This document shows, one piece after another, positions 60,501 to 64,000 of a stretch of DNA of 64,000 nt. Both the position numbers and the translations under genes were made by a program. How positions within the stretch are numbered: position 1 is the stretch's first letter; each line of letters starts with the position of its first letter. The DNA is taken from positions 5,140,247 through 5,204,246 of the forward strand of contig FN649741.1 in assembly GCA_000310025.1 (NCBI GenBank), given 5' to 3'. Below the pieces are notes generated by a model. That model made no database searches and was not told where the DNA came from. It saw nothing but the letters and a program-made list of their open reading frames with translations. The stretch comes from Ectocarpus siliculosus (Eukaryota; Sar; Phaeophyceae; Ectocarpales; Ectocarpaceae).

Positions 60501-63500
60501 CAATATAAGCTATCGGAACGAGGAATGCCGCTGTCTGTACAACCGCAGCAACAAGTGTGGACCGGAAGCATTGCTCGAAACACGTGGATTGCGCTTGACG
60601 TTCAAGCTGTGCCCTACATTTCGGATCAAGGCCGTGCGGGAGCCAGACGCGTCGCAACCACTGCAAATGTTGTCTCGTGTGAGCTTTGAAGCAAAGGTAT
60701 CACTTTTTTGGTGTAGTACGCGAGTAAGAAGTGTTCCGTGTATTCCTATTGCACGGCGGTGGCACGAGTGAATATCGTAAGGCGATCGGTTTCTTTCTAT
60801 GGAGAAACGAACTGAAAAACGCTCACCTCGTCGTCAAGGATGTTTCCGGAGGAGTTGGACAAGAGATGGAGGATCCGGGCCTCCAGGTCCGAGAGCTGCT
60901 TCTTGTCTTCGGCCATTCTCAGCAGGAGCTGAGTCTTGCGCTTCTCGATGTCCGGCCGCTCTTTCGCGACGACCTGTTGTTTTCGATGGTGTTTGGGCAA
61001 TCGAAGGTACAGCACACCGCGAGATCCGTATCCACCGCCGATGGTCGTGTTGTTGTGGTTGGGGAAGAGGTGGGCGTCATGCCTTCTTTGTAATATACTT
61101 CCCGTGCCACAATGACATGCAGAGCGGGTAATTTGGCTTCCTAAAGGTTGTGTTGGTCTCAGGTTTGGTTTCTTGCACGGTTTGGAGAGTTCAGCTACAA
61201 CAAGGACATGTGTAGTGGTCCAGGCCATTCTTCCCACTACCGTAGCGACAGGCGAGTCCAAGCCCCATACTTCGAGTCAGGATTTGGTTTTCAAGGTTGT
61301 GTTTGTTTGCCTTGAGACTACGGAACAAGAGGACCTTGACATAGTTCAGAAAGGCGAAGACAACAGAAACAGACAACGACAACGCTCGAGGATGCATCCC
61401 GCAGATCTGCTCGTCACCCGCAAGGGACAGAGACTTCACAGGGCAATCTAGGTACGGTATGGTGCACACACAATTGAGTGGGGGTAGCCTTGCCTGATGC
61501 ATATTGGAGTAAAGTCTGAGCTGGAGTGTGTGCAAGAGACCAACGGTGTTAGAGTCAAATATACTGCAACCGTGTATGGCGTTTTTTTTACAGGAGTAAG
61601 TGTGACTCTTCGACGAGTGGCGTCGTTTTCGACCCGATTGAGCTTCGTACAGGGGGTGACCCATCTATGCGTTCAGTGCCGCTTCGCCCGGCGGCACCTT
61701 CTCCTCATGGCCAAAGGTGTGCTACAAGTTGGTTGTCCCGCGACGTGTCTTGCCTGTCCTAGCAGCTGGTCCTCTAAGCCCTCCATGGTGACGGTGAAGT
61801 TGATAATGTTGACCTTGATGCACACCTCGGGGAGGTAGTGTGGGTTGGGCATCTTGGTTGTGAGATACATCTTGAAAGAGTCGGCGTAGTCCACGTCCGA
61901 GTCGCCGATCCTGATGAGAGTCCGGTTTCCTTGCCTGCGTTGTGTTTGGATGCAATTTGGGGGCATGGCGAGGCCCGGGGTGAAATTTCTCATGTGTCGG
62001 AGCGTAAAGGAAGCAAAGGAAAGGGAGAGAGAGACATGGGTGATCGGGGCACGGTCCGTATGGGCTGGGGGGGATCGGGCGCAATCAGGGCTGCCGTGTT
62101 TGTCGGGGGTCCGTACACACCAGTGCTTGTCTTTGAAGAATTATCCTTGCCTCGCGCAGGCAGCAGGTTGTCTGTTCTACATGTCTCAGCCACATCTACA
62201 GAACAGGCTTTAAGTAAGTTTATGCATCGGTGCGTTCTCGCGTCATGTGTTTCTTCTCCTCACTTGAAGGTCGCCTTCTGAAGGACAGGCTCGAGCGCGG
62301 GCTCTATGTGCTCCGTGATGTCCTCGATCAGGAGAGGCCGACCGACCCTAATGCAGTTCTCCAGGGACCGCAGCAGCTTGGCATTGGTCATTGTGGTCAC
62401 CTGGGTCGTCGTCACCACAGATGTGCATGGCATGGCATGGGGGGTTCGGCGTTCGGCACGAACTCAGCTGGCGGGGTTCGCGAGTGCATAGCTGTGGCTG
62501 TAGGGGCGGGGTGTACAGTCAAGGCGGTATCGGTGTTCCGGCACACGAATAGTTTGCAACTGCAACAAAAAGAAAAGGAAACTTCGAGAATTGAAACATC
62601 ACTTGATTCCATTGTTTTCTCCATGTTTGTGATCTAGTTGTATGCTCATGACCAATCAAATAAGAGAAACAGAAAAAAATCTAGAGGATCATGATGACGA
62701 GATGAAACAGAAGAACGCTTACCTCGATGTCATCCCCCTCGTGCATTTTTTTTATCCACTTGTTGGCTTGTCCCTGCGGGTCTATCATCAGGGGCCATCT
62801 CGTCCCCTTTGCGACTAAAATAGCCGAGTCCGTGGACACCTGAGACGCGGAAAATAATGCCAGCCGTTTTAATGTTTTTGAGACGCCGTGCACATGCGAA
62901 TTCATTGTCTACGTTGTCACCAGGCCATAGACCAACGAGTCCTTGCAATGCTGAGACTGGCGGAACGGAGGGAGCATCGAGCAGCGCAATGCGCCTCACA
63001 AAAGCGAGGGACAATCCCCGTCACAAGCACGTCTGTAGCGTGGGGGGCGGTCTGATCTCGTTTCGTATTCCATCAGAACGTTAGCCTATCGTTTTTCCTC
63101 TTGGATTGTGGGTAAGACCATGAACACGGCGGGTGCCAGCGGGGGGTTGACAAAAGCGCCTACAGGTTGCACGGAAACACGACAAAGTGCCTGTACTCGT
63201 CCCCCCTGACATTTTGCAATCACCTTATCCGTCGGGAGAGCACAGTTCTGCCACCCCCGAATCTCCACCGGGTCCCCCAGCGTCCCAATCAGAGAGAACC
63301 CACCGCCACCACCGCCACCACCACCATCACCAGTTTCATCGTCCCCGTCTCCTCCGGCACTGTCGCCCCCACCACTACAAGGGATGCCTTCTTGCTTCAC
63401 CCTCTTCATCCAAGTCGCCACGAGGTCGTCGCGGTAGCCCCCTGTGAAGGGGCCGTAGTACGACAGACACCCGCAGGACAAGAACGCGTCGCCGATAAGG

Positions 63501-63505
63501 TCCAC
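51596..63505 (-). CDS. Axonemal dynein heavy chain, C-terminal part (5' end beyond right edge)
   Basis: Twenty-one exons, all phases agreeing, 1180 residues to the stop: 63505-63224, 62839-62723, 62400-62264, 61910-61754, 60973-60827, 60464-60244, 59682-59599, 59325-58780, 58473-58362, 57681-57560, 56993-56802, 56306-56201, 55887-55783, 55397-55206, 55022-54906, 54345-54199, 53980-53846, 53389-53274, 52761-52641, 52281-52173, 51873-51596. Dynein heavy chains are the ATP-driven motors of flagella. Landmarks: AAA5 with [35 protein letters not shown] and [11 protein letters not shown]; linker [29 protein letters not shown]6 and beyond with [29 protein letters not shown] and [18 protein letters not shown]-terminal [39 protein letters not shown] and [20 protein letters not shown]. 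Gly- or Glu/Gly-rich inserts interrupt two exons. Three introns have GC donors. Arm class is not assigned. Confidence 0.95.
57072..57240 (+). repeat. SINE-like dispersed repeat, copy 2 (dynein intron)
   Basis: Partner of the GUF1-intron repeat at 38799-38966, same strand. Shared blocks include GTCGTTAGACCATCGACCTA, GGAGCACGCCGGATTTTCAC, CGGACCAGGCTAACGCATCA and GCGGCGAGTCGCATGGAGGG. It lies in the intron between 57560 and 56993 of the dynein gene, antisense to it. Confidence 0.7.
60199..60230. repeat. (AAC/ACC)n microsatellite
   Basis: ACCACCACCAACAACAACAA continuing with AAC units, in the dynein intron about 15 bp past the donor at 60244. Confidence 0.8.
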
Positions 63506-64000
63506 CTGTTCTCGTTCGTCGTCGGGCGTCGTCATCGATGTCGTGGGGGCGGTGTTCCGGCGTTTGCGAGGGAGTGGGAAAGCTTGCAAATACCGTTTTG
63601 CGGAATAATGTAAGGATGGGTGAGTTCGCCAATCCACGCTTTTGTCTCCAGTTTGGGAGTCCACTCAGGTCTGTACCTTGTTCCTCTTGTGCTATCGCTT
63701 TATTGGAAATAGGTCAACACGTATAGAAGTTTGAACGTACTCGGTCAAACACCATGTGTGGCCACTACTGTACAAAAGAGAACTGAAAAACACTGGTACG
63801 GCAGTAGGAACGCACACCAAGGCAAAGGATGCAGTCGTGCTTTCTACAGCAGGAGCCTATTTGACTGAGGGTTTGGATTTCTCCGGGATAGGAGTTCCCA
63901 GGAAACCCAAGACTCTTCTGTCGAGGTGTTCGTGCCCGCCAAAGGCACCCCGAATCCACTTAGTTGCTGTACGAACACGAAAACCCCCACCATGATATTG
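63506..64000. other. Dynein intron, no further exon seen
   Basis: Upstream of the acceptor before 63505 no stretch encodes recognisable dynein stalk or AAA4 sequence on the minus strand. The next exon is therefore likely beyond the window. Confidence 0.55.

Noticed and set aside
1-64000. CRISPR arrays, bacterial operons or viral gene clusters
   Set aside because: No regularly spaced direct repeats with unique spacers and no viral or bacterial gene set; the genes are spliced nuclear genes.

Overview
This is nuclear DNA from a eukaryote with long, intron-rich genes. The best fit is a brown alga (Ectocarpus-like stramenopile). That assignment is an inference from four signs: a plastid-type kinase with a signal peptide ending in an Ala-Phe junction, as in secondary red plastids; an axonemal dynein heavy chain, so flagellated cells; a phosphagen kinase; and neighbouring genes that alternate strictly between strands. 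Gene models were built by hand, joining exons by splice signals, reading phase and family alignment from memory. Each of the five models complete in the window sums to a multiple of three.

Layout, left to right: (1) 1-809 minus, 5' part of a glycosyltransferase-like gene running off the left edge. (2) 1505-8219 plus, HCF101/Mrp-type Fe-S scaffold P-loop ATPase, nine exons. (3) 8.2-20.9 kb, gene-poor and repeat-rich: palindromic CATGG arrays, a ~365-bp tandem repeat, a dispersed repeat pair and three doubtful ORFs. (4) 20870-30666 minus, 13-exon plastid-type ABC1/UbiB atypical kinase, with an intron-containing tRNA-Tyr(GUA) on the opposite strand inside one intron. (5) 31130-35804 plus, six-exon phosphagen (guanidino) kinase with a myristoylation-type N-terminus. 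(6) 37807-48305 minus, 16-exon LepA/EF4 (GUF1) translation GTPase with a mitochondrial-type presequence. (7) 48631-50467 plus, two-exon THUMPD1/Tan1-type tRNA acetylation adaptor. (8) 51596-63505 minus, the last 21 exons of an axonemal dynein heavy chain (AAA5, AAA6, C-terminal domain), with its 5' part beyond the right edge.

The seven recognised protein genes alternate minus/plus without exception. Three pairs are divergent, two of them with short shared upstream regions: ABC1K/phosphagen kinase (463 bp) and GUF1/THUMPD1 (325 bp). No operon-like or pathway cluster is apparent. The genes are housekeeping functions of plastid (ABC1K, perhaps HCF101), mitochondrion (GUF1), tRNA modification (THUMPD1) and flagellum (dynein, possibly the phosphagen kinase). 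The most unusual sequence-level signals are five phase-supported GC-AG introns in two genes, the nested antisense tRNA gene, the palindromic CATGG arrays, and a tRNA-derived SINE-like repeat shared by introns of GUF1 and the dynein gene.
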